Origin: Actinomycetota bacterium
Lineage (GTDB): Bacteria > Actinomycetota > Thermoleophilia > Solirubrobacterales > Solirubrobacteraceae
Length of the DNA stretch: 8,249 nt
Direction of reading: 5' to 3'
Assembly (NCBI GenBank): GCA_005883905.1
Contig: VAYD01000209.1
Span: 1-8,249 of the forward strand
Part shown: positions 1 to 7,017 of the stretch, in pieces
How the letters are laid out: the number at the start of each line of letters is the position of its first letter
Position numbering within the stretch: position 1 is the stretch's first letter
The notes under the pieces: generated by a model
Database searches by the model: none
The model's input: only the letters and a program-made list of their open reading frames with translations
Told to the model about the DNA's origin: nothing
Translations under genes and position numbers: made by a program

Positions 1-105
1 GTCCTGCAGGTCGACCCGGCCGCGCGGCGCGCCTACGAGTTGCGCGCGGCGCGCTCGGAGCCGGGGCTGGAGTCGCCGGAGGAGCAGAAGGAGCTGATGA
101 GCTGA
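1..105 (+). CDS. Possible 3' end of a convergent gene (partial, unidentified)
   Basis: An open frame enters from the left edge in frame 1 and stops at TGA 103-105, encoding a 34-residue C-terminal tail. The tail is charged and hydrophilic, ending PEEQKELMS, as real protein C-termini often do. It overlaps the last 24 codons of the minus-strand dehalogenase, whose reading of the same DNA is serine-rich and low in complexity, more like a shadow translation. The two frames share wobble positions, so GC at third positions cannot decide between them. The family cannot be recognised from this tail, and the frame could be a chance opening in GC-rich DNA. Confidence 0.35.
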   Translation, partial: VLQVDPAARRAYELRAARSEPGLESPEEQKELMS

Positions 106-953
106 CCGATCTCCTCGCCCGCGTCCTCCTGGAGGAAGTGCGAGGCGTTGGCGATCACCTCCGGCTCCGGCGCCCCGATCGCCGCGGCGAAGCGCCTGCC
201 GACGTCGAGCGTGAGGATCGGGTCCTTGTCGGCCCACAGCACGAGCTTCGGGACGTCCAGCCCGGGTAGCGCCTCGAGCACCTTCTGACCCGCTTCGGCG
301 CCGGGCATGTCGGGCGAGGTCGGCAGCATCAGCGGGAACGCCCGCGCGCCGGCCTTGGATGCCGCGTTCGGGAACGGCGCCTCGTAGGCGGAGAAGACGT
401 CGTGGGGCATGTCGCGCGCGCACGCGCCCTTGACGAGGAAGCCGATCGGCAGGTCCTCGGTGCGCGCGACGAAGTCGCGGAACGCGAGCCAGGCGTCGCT
501 CATGTGCTGGCGCCCGGTGAACAGGCCGGTGTCGAGGATCACCAGCCGCGCGATGTGGTCGGGATGCTCGACCGCGATGCGCAGGCCGACCGGGCCGCCC
601 CAGTCGTGCACGACCATGGTCACGCCGCGCGGGTCGAGCTGCCTCAGCAGCTCGCCGATCGCCTCGACGTGGGCGTCGTAGGAGTACCAGCCGACGTCGG
701 CGGGCTTGTCCGAGCGCCCGAAGCCCGGCATGTCCGGCGCGATGCAGCGAAAGCCCGCGTCGCGCACAGGCGGGATCACCTTGCGCCAGAGGTACGACCA
801 CGTCGGCTCGCCGTGCAGGAACACGACCGGCTCGCCTTCGCCTTCGTCGACGTAGTGCAGTCGCACGTCGCCGGCCTGCACGTAGTTCGGTTCGAAGTCG
901 TAGCCCGGCAGCCCCTCGAAGCGCTCGTCCGGCGTGCGGAAGATCTCGGTCAC
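33..953 (-). CDS. Haloalkane dehalogenase-like alpha/beta hydrolase (DhlA/subfamily I type)
   Basis: Predicted cytoplasmic alpha/beta-hydrolase of 306 residues, close to the roughly 310 of DhlA. Enzymes of this family hydrolyse a carbon-halogen bond through an aspartyl ester, giving an alcohol and halide. The N-terminus RTPDERFEGLPGY resembles DhlA's RTPDQRF. HGEPTW (47-52) is the oxyanion-hole motif, and VVHDWGG (114-120) holds the nucleophile Asp117 and halide-binding Trp118. Asp244 in ADKDP is the likely acid and His272 in ASHFLQED the base. The nucleophile motif has His where DhlA has Gln, and no Trp clearly aligns with DhlA's cap residue Trp175 (Trp155 could substitute), so halide specificity is uncertain. 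The start is GTG at 951-953 with no clear ribosome site. The gene is last in the ppa-SDR-hydrolase run, and its final ~20 residues look like read-through over a convergent gene. It could instead be a related hydrolase. Confidence 0.85.
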   Translation of the reverse strand: MTEIFRTPDERFEGLPGYDFEPNYVQAGDVRLHYVDEGEGEPVVFLHGEPTWSYLWRKVIPPVRDAGFRCIAPDMPGFGRSDKPADVGWYSYDAHVEAIGELLRQLDPRGVTMVVHDWGGPVGLRIAVEHPDHIARLVILDTGLFTGRQHMSDAWLAFRDFVARTEDLPIGFLVKGACARDMPHDVFSAYEAPFPNAASKAGARAFPLMLPTSPDMPGAEAGQKVLEALPGLDVPKLVLWADKDPILTLDVGRRFAAAIGAPEPEVIANASHFLQEDAGEEIGQLISSFCSSGDSSPGSERAARNS

Positions 954-977
954 GACGCGGACGCTATCGACACTGCG

Positions 978-1643
978 TCACCACGGCAGCGGGCGGCCGT
1001 CGCGGAAGAAGCCGCCGGTCGGCCCGTCGTCGGGCAGCGTCGCCGCCCACACCACCGACGCGGCGCCGGCTTGCACCGGGCGCCCGCCGTGTTCGCCCAT
1101 GTCCGTCGCGGTCCAGCCGGGGCAGACCGAGTTGACGAGGATCCCGTCCGGGCGCAGCTCCGCAGCGAGCATCCGCGTCAGTGCGTTGAGCCCCGCCTTG
1201 CTGACGCGGTAGGCGGGCGTGCCGCCGCGCATGGACGTCAGCGACCCGCCCTCGCTCGAGACGTTGACGATGCGCGGGCGCGGCGATCGGCGCAGCAGGT
1301 CGAGGAACGCCAGTGTTGTGCGCCAGGCGCCGAACAGGTTCGTCTCGAGCGCTGCGCGCACCTCGGCGACGTCGGCGCTCGAAGCACGCGCCCACGTGTC
1401 ATAGAGGATCGCCGCGTTGTTGACGAGCACGTCGCAGCGGCCATGGCGCTCGGCGACCCAGGCAGCGGCCGCCGCGACGCTCTCGTCGGAGGCGACGTCG
1501 AGCGCGCACAGGTCGAGGCCGGGCGGGGCCTTCGCCAGGTCGCGGACGCCCGCCACGACCGCGTAGCCCAGGTCGCTCAGCTGCCGGCAGACCTCGCGGC
1601 CGATCCCGCGGCTGGCGCCGGCCACGACGGCGACGTCACGCAA
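978..1643 (-). CDS. Short-chain dehydrogenase/reductase, carbonyl-reductase-like
   Basis: Classical SDR of 221 residues with one Rossmann domain. The cofactor motif GASRGIG is at 9-15, followed by NNAA at 75-78, Asn102, Ser129/130 in NVSS, and the catalytic pair Tyr145 and Lys149 (YRVSK). PGW follows at 175-177. The ending GPTGGFFRDGRPLPW resembles the NAD(P)H-dependent carbonyl reductase branch, so reduction of a carbonyl to an alcohol, or the reverse, is likely; the substrate is unknown. The start is TTG at 1641-1643, chosen because the first beta strand (VAVVAGA) begins immediately after it and the reading frame overlaps the ppa stop by 8 bases. GGAG lies only one base upstream, so translation probably depends on coupling to ppa. 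The downstream dehalogenase-like gene starts 24 bases after the stop. Confidence 0.88.
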   Translation of the reverse strand: MRDVAVVAGASRGIGREVCRQLSDLGYAVVAGVRDLAKAPPGLDLCALDVASDESVAAAAAWVAERHGRCDVLVNNAAILYDTWARASSADVAEVRAALETNLFGAWRTTLAFLDLLRRSPRPRIVNVSSEGGSLTSMRGGTPAYRVSKAGLNALTRMLAAELRPDGILVNSVCPGWTATDMGEHGGRPVQAGAASVVWAATLPDDGPTGGFFRDGRPLPW

Positions 1644-2121
1644 GCTCCGCGCGGCGCCGGCGGGCGGCCTCGATCGTCGCCAGCGCCTCCTCGCGCGAGA
1701 ACCAGCCGTCGACCATCACGTGCTTGCCCTCGGGCTGCTTGTAGATCGAGTAGAAGTGCGAGATCTCGTCGCGCAGCGGCTGCGGGAGGTCGTCCAGCGT
1801 CTCCATGTGGTTCCAGTTCGGGTCGCTCAGCGGGACGCAGCAGACCTTGTCGTCGATGCCCTTGTCGTCGCGCATCCGGAACAGCGCGATCACCTTCACC
1901 GGGATCACGCAGCCGGGGAACGTCGGCTCGCTGACGCACACCATCGCGTCGAGGGGGTCGCCGTCCTCGCCGCACGTGTCGGGAATGAATCCGTAGTCGG
2001 TGGGATAGACCACCGACGAGAACAGGAACCGGTCGAGCTTGATCGCCTGCAGCTCCTCGTCCCACTCGTACTTGTTGCGCGAGCCCTTTGGAATCTCGAC
2101 GAGGCAGTGCAGGTCGGCCAC
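1636..2121 (-). CDS. ppa: Inorganic pyrophosphatase, family I
   Basis: Soluble Mg-dependent enzyme that hydrolyses pyrophosphate to two phosphates, pulling biosynthetic reactions forward. It has 161 residues, a little short but normal for bacterial family [13 protein letters not shown] (8-19) carries the substrate-binding Lys and Arg, YPTDYGFIP is at 39-47, the family signature DGDPLDA is at 53-59 with metal-binding Asp53, Asp55 and Asp58, and a further acidic cluster RDDKGIDDK is at 84-92. The start is GTG at 2119-2121: the conserved EIPKG lies nine residues in, as in homologues, and a longer start would run into tkt. No Shine-Dalgarno is visible; a -10-like hexamer sits 8 bases upstream, suggesting a leaderless mRNA. 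It is the first gene of the minus-strand operon and divergent from tkt. Confidence 0.97.
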   Translation of the reverse strand: MADLHCLVEIPKGSRNKYEWDEELQAIKLDRFLFSSVVYPTDYGFIPDTCGEDGDPLDAMVCVSEPTFPGCVIPVKVIALFRMRDDKGIDDKVCCVPLSDPNWNHMETLDDLPQPLRDEISHFYSIYKQPEGKHVMVDGWFSREEALATIEAARRRRAELA

Positions 2122-2142
2122 GTCGGGGGATACTAAGCGGCA
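2105..2142. promoter_or_regulatory. Candidate bidirectional promoter for ppa and tkt with overlapping -10 elements
   Basis: Only 20 bases separate the GTG of ppa (2121) from the ATG of tkt (2142). On the plus strand GATACT (2129-2134) matches 4 of 6 of TATAAT and ends 7 bases before the tkt ATG. On the minus strand TAGTAT (2135 to 2130) also matches 4 of 6 and ends 8 bases before the ppa GTG. These spacings would put both transcription starts on the start codons. Neither gene has a convincing Shine-Dalgarno sequence, which agrees with leaderless translation. I found no strong -35 match on either side, and any -35 would lie inside the opposite gene. This is inference from sequence alone. Confidence 0.5.
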
Positions 2143-4142
2143 TGAGCGCGAGCGACATCGACCAGCTGGCCATCGACACCATCCGGACGCTGTCCATGGA
2201 CGCGGTCCAGAAGGCGAACTCCGGTCATCCCGGCCTGCCGATGGGCATGGCCCCCGCGGCCTACGTGCTCTACACGAGGATCATCGATCACGACCCGTCG
2301 GATCCCCACTGGCCCGACCGCGACCGCTTCCTGCTGAGCGCCGGCCACGGCTCGATGCTGCTCTACAGCGTGCTGCACCTATCGGGCTACGCGCTGTCGA
2401 TGGACGAGATCAAGCGCTTCCGGCAGTGGGGCTCGCTCACTCCCGGCCACCCGGAGCGCGACCGCGTGCACGTGACGCCGGGCGTCGAGGTCACGACCGG
2501 GCCGCTCGGCCAGGGCTTCGCCAACGGCGTCGGCATGGCGATGGCCGAGCGCTTCCTGCGCGAGCGCTACGGCACCGACGTCATGGACCACCACATCTAC
2601 GCGATCGTGTCCGACGGCGACCTGATGGAGGGCATCGCGTCGGAGGCCGCGTCGCTGGCCGGCCATCTCGGCCTCGGGCGGCTCGTCTACCTCTACGACG
2701 ACAACGACATCTCGCTCGACGGCCCGACCGAGCTGAGCTTCGAGACCGAGGACGCCGAGAAGCGCTTCGAGGCCTACGGCTGGGACGTGCGCGCGGTTCA
2801 CGACGCCAACGACATCGTTGCGATCGAGGCGGCGATCAAGGAGGGCCAGAAGCAGCACGACCGGCCGACGCTGATCCGCGTGAAGTCGATCATCGGCTAC
2901 CCGTCGCCGAACAAGCAGGGGACGTCCAAGGTGCACGGCGCCGCGCTCGGCGAGGACGAGGTCCGGGCGACGAAGGAGGTCATGGGATGGGATCCCGACC
3001 AGCACTTCGTCGTGCCTGACGGCGTCTACGACGCGTTCGGCTCGCACCCCAACACGCACGGCGAGTGGAACGAGCGCTTCGCCGCCTGGCGCGACGGCAA
3101 TCCGGAGCTGGCGCGCGAATGGGACGCCGCGTGGAGCGGGCGGCCGCTGCCCGGCGTGCGCGAGGCGCTGTCGAACATGAACTGGGCCCTCCCACCCGGG
3201 AAGGACAAGCTCGCGACGCGGTCGGCCGGCCAACAGGCGATGACGACGTTCAGCGATTTCGTGCCGACGATGGTCGGCGGCGCCGCCGACCTGAGTGAGT
3301 CGACCAAGACCGAGTTCCCGGGCGGCCACGAGGTCCACTACTCGCGGGCCAAGGCCGAGCGCAACGTGTTCTTCGGCGTGCGCGAGCACGGCATGGGCGG
3401 CACGGTGAACGGCATGGCCGCCCACGGCGGCATCGTGCGCCCGTACGGCTCGACGTTCTTGCAGTTCGCCGACTACATGCGCGGAGCGATCCGGCTGAGC
3501 GCGCTCACCGGGCTCCAGGACGCATGGGTGTTCACGCACGACTCGGTCGGCCTCGGCGAGGATGGCCCGACCCACCAGCCGGTCGAGCACCTCGCCGCGC
3601 TGCGCGCGATCCCCAACCTCGTCGTGATCCGCCCGGGAGACGCCAACGAGACCGCCTACGCGTGGGCCACGATCCTCGAGGACCTCGACGAGCCGGCGGT
3701 GCTCGTGCTGTCGCGCCAGGACCTGCCGGTACAGCCCAACGCGTCGGCCGAGGGCGTGGCGAAGGGCGCGTACGTCCTGCGCGAGGCCGAGGCCGAGGAG
3801 CGGGCGGTGCTCGTGGCGACCGGCTCGGAGGTCTGGGTCGCGATGGCCGCCGCCGAGCAGCTCGAGGCCGAGGGCATCGGCACCCGCGTCGTCTCGATGC
3901 CCTCGTGGGAGCTCTTCGACGCCCAGGACGACGAGTACCGCGAGGAGGTGCTGCCGCCCGACCTGCCGAGCGTCTCGATCGAGGCGGGCATCGCGATGGG
4001 CTGGTCGAAGTACGTCGACGCCTCGGTCAGCATCGAGCGCTTCGGCGCGAGCGCCCCGGGCGCCGAGGTCCTGGAGAAGCTCGGCATCACCCCGGAGCAT
4101 GCCGCCAACAAGGTGCGCGAGCTTCTCGCCGTCATGGCCTGA
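2142..4142 (+). CDS. tkt: Transketolase
   Basis: Thiamine-diphosphate enzyme of 666 residues, the usual full length. It moves two-carbon ketol units between sugar phosphates in the non-oxidative pentose phosphate pathway (or the Calvin cycle where present). The N-terminal ThDP domain shows GHPGLPMG with His29, AGHGS with His69, GPLGQG (120-125), and the GDG-type ThDP/Mg motif from DGDLMEG (158-164) to Asn188. His265 lies in KVHG. The pyrimidine domain has REHGMGG with catalytic Glu415 and GEDGPTHQP with His478. A C-terminal transketolase domain begins near 550. The ATG at 2142 is chosen over an in-frame ATG at 2088, because the 18 extra residues lie inside ppa, are Arg/Gly-rich and do not match the family. 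It is probably leaderless from the promoter shared with ppa. The molybdenum hydroxylase genes begin 33 bases downstream on the same strand. Confidence 0.97.
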   Translation: MSASDIDQLAIDTIRTLSMDAVQKANSGHPGLPMGMAPAAYVLYTRIIDHDPSDPHWPDRDRFLLSAGHGSMLLYSVLHLSGYALSMDEIKRFRQWGSLTPGHPERDRVHVTPGVEVTTGPLGQGFANGVGMAMAERFLRERYGTDVMDHHIYAIVSDGDLMEGIASEAASLAGHLGLGRLVYLYDDNDISLDGPTELSFETEDAEKRFEAYGWDVRAVHDANDIVAIEAAIKEGQKQHDRPTLIRVKSIIGYPSPNKQGTSKVHGAALGEDEVRATKEVMGWDPDQHFVVPDGVYDAFGSHPNTHGEWNERFAAWRDGNPELAREWDAAWSGRPLPGVREALSNMNWALPPGKDKLATRSAGQQAMTTFSDFVPTMVGGAADLSESTKTEFPGGHEVHYSRAKAERNVFFGVREHGMGGTVNGMAAHGGIVRPYGSTFLQFADYMRGAIRLSALTGLQDAWVFTHDSVGLGEDGPTHQPVEHLAALRAIPNLVVIRPGDANETAYAWATILEDLDEPAVLVLSRQDLPVQPNASAEGVAKGAYVLREAEAEERAVLVATGSEVWVAMAAAEQLEAEGIGTRVVSMPSWELFDAQDDEYREEVLPPDLPSVSIEAGIAMGWSKYVDASVSIERFGASAPGAEVLEKLGITPEHAANKVRELLAVMA

Positions 4143-4143
4143 C

Positions 4144-4170
4144 TTCCTCTGGGCACGTCGAGGAGAGGAG
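4144..4170 (+). promoter_or_regulatory. Possible hairpin masking the coxS ribosome site
   Basis: Immediately after the tkt stop, TCCTCT (4145-4150) is complementary to AGAGGA (4164-4169), giving a six-pair stem (plus a possible U-G pair, 4144-4170) with a 13-base loop. The 3' arm is part of the coxS Shine-Dalgarno. A ribosome ending translation at 4142 would open the stem, which could couple coxS translation to tkt. The stem is short and may be chance. I see no terminator or clear promoter in the 33-base gap. Confidence 0.3.
4161..4170 (+). promoter_or_regulatory. Strong Shine-Dalgarno of coxS
   Basis: AGGAGAGGAG lies 5 bases before the ATG at 4176. It is the purine-rich site that fixes the coxS start, and it contrasts with the leaderless-looking start of tkt just upstream. 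Confidence 0.8.
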
Positions 4171-4175
4171 CGCCA

Positions 4176-4715
4176 ATGGCACCAGTCCGTGTCTCGCTCG
4201 ACGTGAACGGGACCACCTACGAACGCGAGGTGGAACCCCGCCTCCTCCTCGTCCATTTCCTGCGCGATCACCTCGGTCTGACCGGCACTCACGTCGGGTG
4301 CGACACGTCCAACTGCGGGGCTTGCACGGTCCACCTGAACGGGGAGGCGGTCAAGTCGTGCACGGTGCTCGCGGTCCAGGCGGACGGCGCGCAGGTCACG
4401 ACGATCGAGGGGCTCGGGGGGCCGGGGGACGCCCTGCATCCCGTGCAGGAGGCGTTCTGGGAGCACCACGGCCTGCAGTGCGGCTACTGCACGCCGGGCA
4501 TGATCATGGCCGCCGCCGACCTGTTGGCGCGCAACTCCGATCCCTCGGAGGCCGAGGTCCGCGAGGCGCTGGCCGGCAACCTGTGCCGCTGCACCGGCTA
4601 CCACAACATCGTCAAGGCGGTCATGGCGGCCGCGAAGGCGACCGGCCGCGCCGAGGCCGCGCCGCCGCCGCCGCCCGGCGACCCCACCGTGCCGGTCACG
4701 GGAGTGGGCGCATGA
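4176..4715 (+). CDS. coxS: Molybdenum hydroxylase small subunit, 2 x [2Fe-2S] (CoxS-like)
   Basis: Iron-sulfur subunit of a CO dehydrogenase/xanthine dehydrogenase-family enzyme, 179 residues. It passes electrons from the molybdenum site to FAD. All eight cluster cysteines are present: Cys42, Cys47, Cys50 and Cys62 in the plant-ferredoxin-like N-terminal domain, and Cys102, Cys105, Cys137 and Cys139 in the four-helix C-terminal domain (CGYCTPGM and [13 protein letters not shown]). The protein ends in an Ala/Pro tail with five consecutive prolines encoded by a CCG run (4662-4676), slightly longer than a typical CoxS. No signal peptide is seen, as expected for a cytoplasmic complex. The stop overlaps the coxL start as ATGA (4712-4715). 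The subunit type is certain; that the enzyme oxidises CO is not. Confidence 0.95.
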   Translation: MAPVRVSLDVNGTTYEREVEPRLLLVHFLRDHLGLTGTHVGCDTSNCGACTVHLNGEAVKSCTVLAVQADGAQVTTIEGLGGPGDALHPVQEAFWEHHGLQCGYCTPGMIMAAADLLARNSDPSEAEVREALAGNLCRCTGYHNIVKAVMAAAKATGRAEAAPPPPPGDPTVPVTGVGA

Positions 4716-6676
4716 GCGGCAACGGCAACGGCAGCCGCTACGTCGGGCAGCGGCTGCGCCGCAAGGAGGACCCGCCGCTGATCACCGGCAAGGGCGTCTA
4801 CACCGACGACATGACGCTTCCGGGAATGCTCTACGCCGCGTTCGTGCGGTCACCGGAATCGCACGCGCGGATCACGTCGATCGAGACGAGCGCGGCGGCC
4901 GCGCGCGACGGCATCCATGCCGTGCTCACCGCTGAGGACCTCGACCTCGCGGCGGGGATGCCAATGGCCTGGGTCCCGCCGGGCGTCGAGATCAACACGC
5001 CCGAGCACTGGCCGCTCGCGCGCGGCGAGGTCAAGCACGTGGGTCAGGCCGTCGGCGTCGTGCTCGGCGAGGACAAGTACGCGGTCGTCGACGCAACGGA
5101 GGACGTCGTCGTCGAGTACGACCCGCTGCCTGTCGTCGTCGACCCTGAGGCGGCACTCGAGGACGGCTCGCCGCTCGTCCACGAGCAGTTCGGCACCAAC
5201 CGCACGCACCAGTGGGGCCTTGGATCCGAGGACATGGACGTTGCGTGGCAGGAGGCGGACATCGTCATCGAGCGGCGGATCGTCAACCACCGCGTGCACG
5301 GCGCGCCGATCGAGCCGCGCGCGTGCCTCGCCGAGTACCGCGCGGGCTATCTGACGCTGTGGAGCACGACCCAGATCCCGCATCTCACGCGCTCGTTCCT
5401 GGCGGGCTCGATGCAGATGAGCGAGGACCGGATCCGGGTGGTGGCGCCGGACGTCGGCGGTGCCTTCGGAACCAAGCTCAACCACTATCCCGAGGAGGCG
5501 GTCGCCTGCGCCGCCGCGCGCAGGCTCGGCCGGCCGGTGAAGTGGACGGAGACGCGGTCGGAGCACATGACGACGACGACCCACGGTCGTGACCAGATCG
5601 ACCGCGTGAAGATGGGCCTCAAGCGCGACGGCACGATCACCGGGCTCCACATCGACGTGCTCGCGGACCTGGGTGCGTACTACCAGCTGCTAACGCCGAT
5701 CATCCCGTGTTTCACCGCGTTCGTCGCGAGCGGCTGTTACAAGATCCCGCGCGTCCGCACGGACATCACCGGCGTGTTCACCAACAAGTTCCCGACCGAT
5801 GCCACCCGCGGCGCCGGTCGCCCGGAGGCCACGCACGTCGTTGAGGTCATGGTCGAGCAGGCGGCTGCGGAGATCGGCATCGCGCCCGTCGACATCCGGC
5901 GCAAGAACTTCATCCCGAAGGAGGACTTCCCGGCCGAGGTCGCCGTCGGCGTGGTCTACGACTCCGGCGACTACCACGGGACGCTCGACAAGCTGCTGGA
6001 GAAGATCGACTTCGACGAGCTCGAGCGCGAGCGCTCCGAGCTCCGAGAGCGCGGCATCTACCGCGGCATCGGCTACTCGACGTACATGGAGATCTGCGGG
6101 CTGGCGCCGTCGCGCATCGTCGGGCCGCACGGCGTCGGCATCCAGGGGGGCTTCTGGGAGTCGGCGATCGTGCGTGTGCATCCGTCCGGCTCGGTGACCG
6201 TGTTCACCGGCACGTCGCCCCACGGCCAGGGCTTGGACACGAGCATGGCTCAGATCGCCGCCGACCGGCCCGGCACGACGCCCGACGTCGTCGAGGTGAT
6301 CCACGGCGACACGAACACGGGGCCCTATGGGATGGGGACGTACGGGTCGCGCTCCCTCGCCGTCGGCGGTGAGTCGGTGGCGCGCGCCGCCGAGAAGGTG
6401 CAGGACAAGGCCAAGCGGATCGTCGCCCACATGCTCGAGGCGGCGCCCGAGGACATCGAGGTCGCCGGCGGCAAGTTCACCGTGCGCGGCTCGCCGGACA
6501 AGGGCATGACGCTGGCCGAGGTGTCGGGGGCGGCGTACATCCCGGAGAACCTGCCCGACGGGATGGAGCCGGGGCTCGAGGAGACGACGCTCTACGACCC
6601 GGAGCATCCGGCCGGGTCGACGTCGTGCGCTACGTCGCTGTCGACGACTGCGGGCCGGCGATCAACCCCATGCTGA
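4712..6676 (+). CDS. coxL: Molybdenum hydroxylase large subunit (CoxL-like, form II), 5' part, frameshifted
   Basis: Molybdopterin-cytosine-dinucleotide subunit that carries the catalytic site. This frame gives 654 residues where about 785 are expected. The fold begins [19 protein letters not shown] (10-28); GGAFGTK is at 249-255, the active-site loop ATRGAGR at 364-370, PHGQGLDT at 503-510 and GTYGSRS at 542-548. The RGAGR loop marks a form II/BMS-type protein; form I CO dehydrogenases have AYxCSFR. Homology holds to YDPEHP (628-633), after which about 20 residues are out of frame and end at 6676. The rest continues in another frame up to 7017. About 17 conserved residues (family pattern FPFG...VEVDPET) are absent at the join. 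As sequenced the product lacks the catalytic Glu and should be inactive. The start is ATG at 4712 with GGGAG at 4700-4704; the open frame upstream of it is a shadow of tkt and coxS. Confidence 0.9.
   Translation: MSGNGNGSRYVGQRLRRKEDPPLITGKGVYTDDMTLPGMLYAAFVRSPESHARITSIETSAAAARDGIHAVLTAEDLDLAAGMPMAWVPPGVEINTPEHWPLARGEVKHVGQAVGVVLGEDKYAVVDATEDVVVEYDPLPVVVDPEAALEDGSPLVHEQFGTNRTHQWGLGSEDMDVAWQEADIVIERRIVNHRVHGAPIEPRACLAEYRAGYLTLWSTTQIPHLTRSFLAGSMQMSEDRIRVVAPDVGGAFGTKLNHYPEEAVACAAARRLGRPVKWTETRSEHMTTTTHGRDQIDRVKMGLKRDGTITGLHIDVLADLGAYYQLLTPIIPCFTAFVASGCYKIPRVRTDITGVFTNKFPTDATRGAGRPEATHVVEVMVEQAAAEIGIAPVDIRRKNFIPKEDFPAEVAVGVVYDSGDYHGTLDKLLEKIDFDELERERSELRERGIYRGIGYSTYMEICGLAPSRIVGPHGVGIQGGFWESAIVRVHPSGSVTVFTGTSPHGQGLDTSMAQIAADRPGTTPDVVEVIHGDTNTGPYGMGTYGSRSLAVGGESVARAAEKVQDKAKRIVAHMLEAAPEDIEVAGGKFTVRGSPDKGMTLAEVSGAAYIPENLPDGMEPGLEETTLYDPEHPAGSTSCATSLSTTAGRRSTPC
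6608..6616 (+). other. Deletion/frameshift junction inside coxL
   Basis: Here the plus-strand homology jumps from the frame of YDPEHP to the frame of [11 protein letters not shown]. The junction sequence contains CCGGCC (6608-6613). If the family-typical segment were restored with an ACC threonine codon, CCGGCC would recur 52 bases apart, and loss of one copy plus the intervening DNA would leave exactly this sequence and this frame change (52 = 3 x 17 + 1). The restored sequence is inferred from family knowledge, not seen. Confidence 0.7.
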
Positions 6677-7017
6677 TCGAGGGCCAGATCCACGGCGGCG
6701 TCGTGCATGGCCTGGGCCAGGCGCTCTATGAGCGCATCCACTACGACGAGAGCGGCCAGCTCGTGACCGGGACGTTCGTCGACTACTGCCTGCCGAGCGC
6801 CGCCGACGTGCCGAACATCGAGACCGACCGCACCGAGACGCCGTCGCCGACGAACTCGCTCGGCGTGAAGGGGGTGGGCGAGGCGGGTGCGATCGCCTGC
6901 ACGCCGGCCGTCGTCAACGCGGTGATCGACGCGCTTCGGCCGCTCGGGGTGACGTTCATCAACATGCCGCTCGGCTCGATGGACGTCTGGGAGACGATCC
7001 AGGAGGCGAAGTCATGA
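6625..7017 (+). CDS. coxL: CoxL-like large subunit, 3' part in shifted frame (broken gene)
   Basis: C-terminal portion of the large subunit, displaced from the 5' part by one frame. Homology actually begins at 6610 with GRVDVV; the GTG at 6625 is an internal valine codon rather than a genuine start, and no ribosome site precedes it. [22 protein letters not shown] is the conserved region around 6634-6699, and GVKGVGEAGAI carries the catalytic glutamate that activates the substrate water at molybdenum. The tail FINMPLGSMDVWETIQEA is family-typical. The stop at 7015-7017 overlaps the coxM ATG as ATGA. Together with the 5' part and the missing piece this would make a normal full-length CoxL of about 785 residues. 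It is either a pseudogene fragment or a consequence of a sequence error. Confidence 0.85.
   Translation: MRYVAVDDCGPAINPMLIEGQIHGGVVHGLGQALYERIHYDESGQLVTGTFVDYCLPSAADVPNIETDRTETPSPTNSLGVKGVGEAGAIACTPAVVNAVIDALRPLGVTFINMPLGSMDVWETIQEAKS
7001..7006 (+). promoter_or_regulatory. Shine-Dalgarno of coxM inside the coxL tail
   Basis: AGGAGG lies 7 bases before the ATG at 7014, a near-perfect site. It would let coxM be translated even though ribosomes that begin at coxL stop early at 6676. Confidence 0.75.

Noticed and set aside
402..1934. 510-codon open frame on the plus strand
   Set aside because: It is antisense to the dehalogenase, SDR and ppa, is rich in Arg, Ala, His and Asp without motifs, and spans three recognised genes; it is a product of high GC.
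2088..2141. Eighteen-residue N-terminal extension of transketolase
   Set aside because: It lies inside ppa, has a non-family Arg/Gly-rich composition, and the ATG at 2142 gives the usual transketolase N-terminus.
2039..3019. 326-codon plus-strand open frame overlapping tkt
   Set aside because: It is an Arg/Pro/Ala-rich translation in an alternative frame of a well-supported transketolase.
4143..4175. Terminator or promoter between tkt and coxS
   Set aside because: There is no GC-rich hairpin with a T-run and no convincing -10/-35 pair; only a short stem over the ribosome site.
2379..4604. 741-codon open frame on the minus strand
   Set aside because: It is antisense to tkt and coxS, both with full catalytic motifs. 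The translation is Arg/Ala/Val/His-rich with no recognisable domain.
4662..4676. CCG trinucleotide run as a repeat element
   Set aside because: It contains only five proline codons (four CCG and one CCC) in the coxS tail, ordinary low complexity for GC-rich DNA.
3524..4711. 396-codon upstream extension of the coxL frame
   Set aside because: It overlaps tkt and coxS in another frame and is Arg/Gly-rich. CoxL homology begins right after the ATG at 4712, which has a ribosome site and an ATGA overlap.
5690..6607. 305-codon minus-strand open frame (and similar ones at 4850-5650 and 6783-7799)
   Set aside because: They are antisense shadows of coxL and coxM with biased composition and no motifs.
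6600..6630. Programmed ribosomal frameshift as the explanation for split coxL
   Set aside because: No slippery heptamer is seen, and about 17 conserved residues are missing, which a simple frameshift would not restore.
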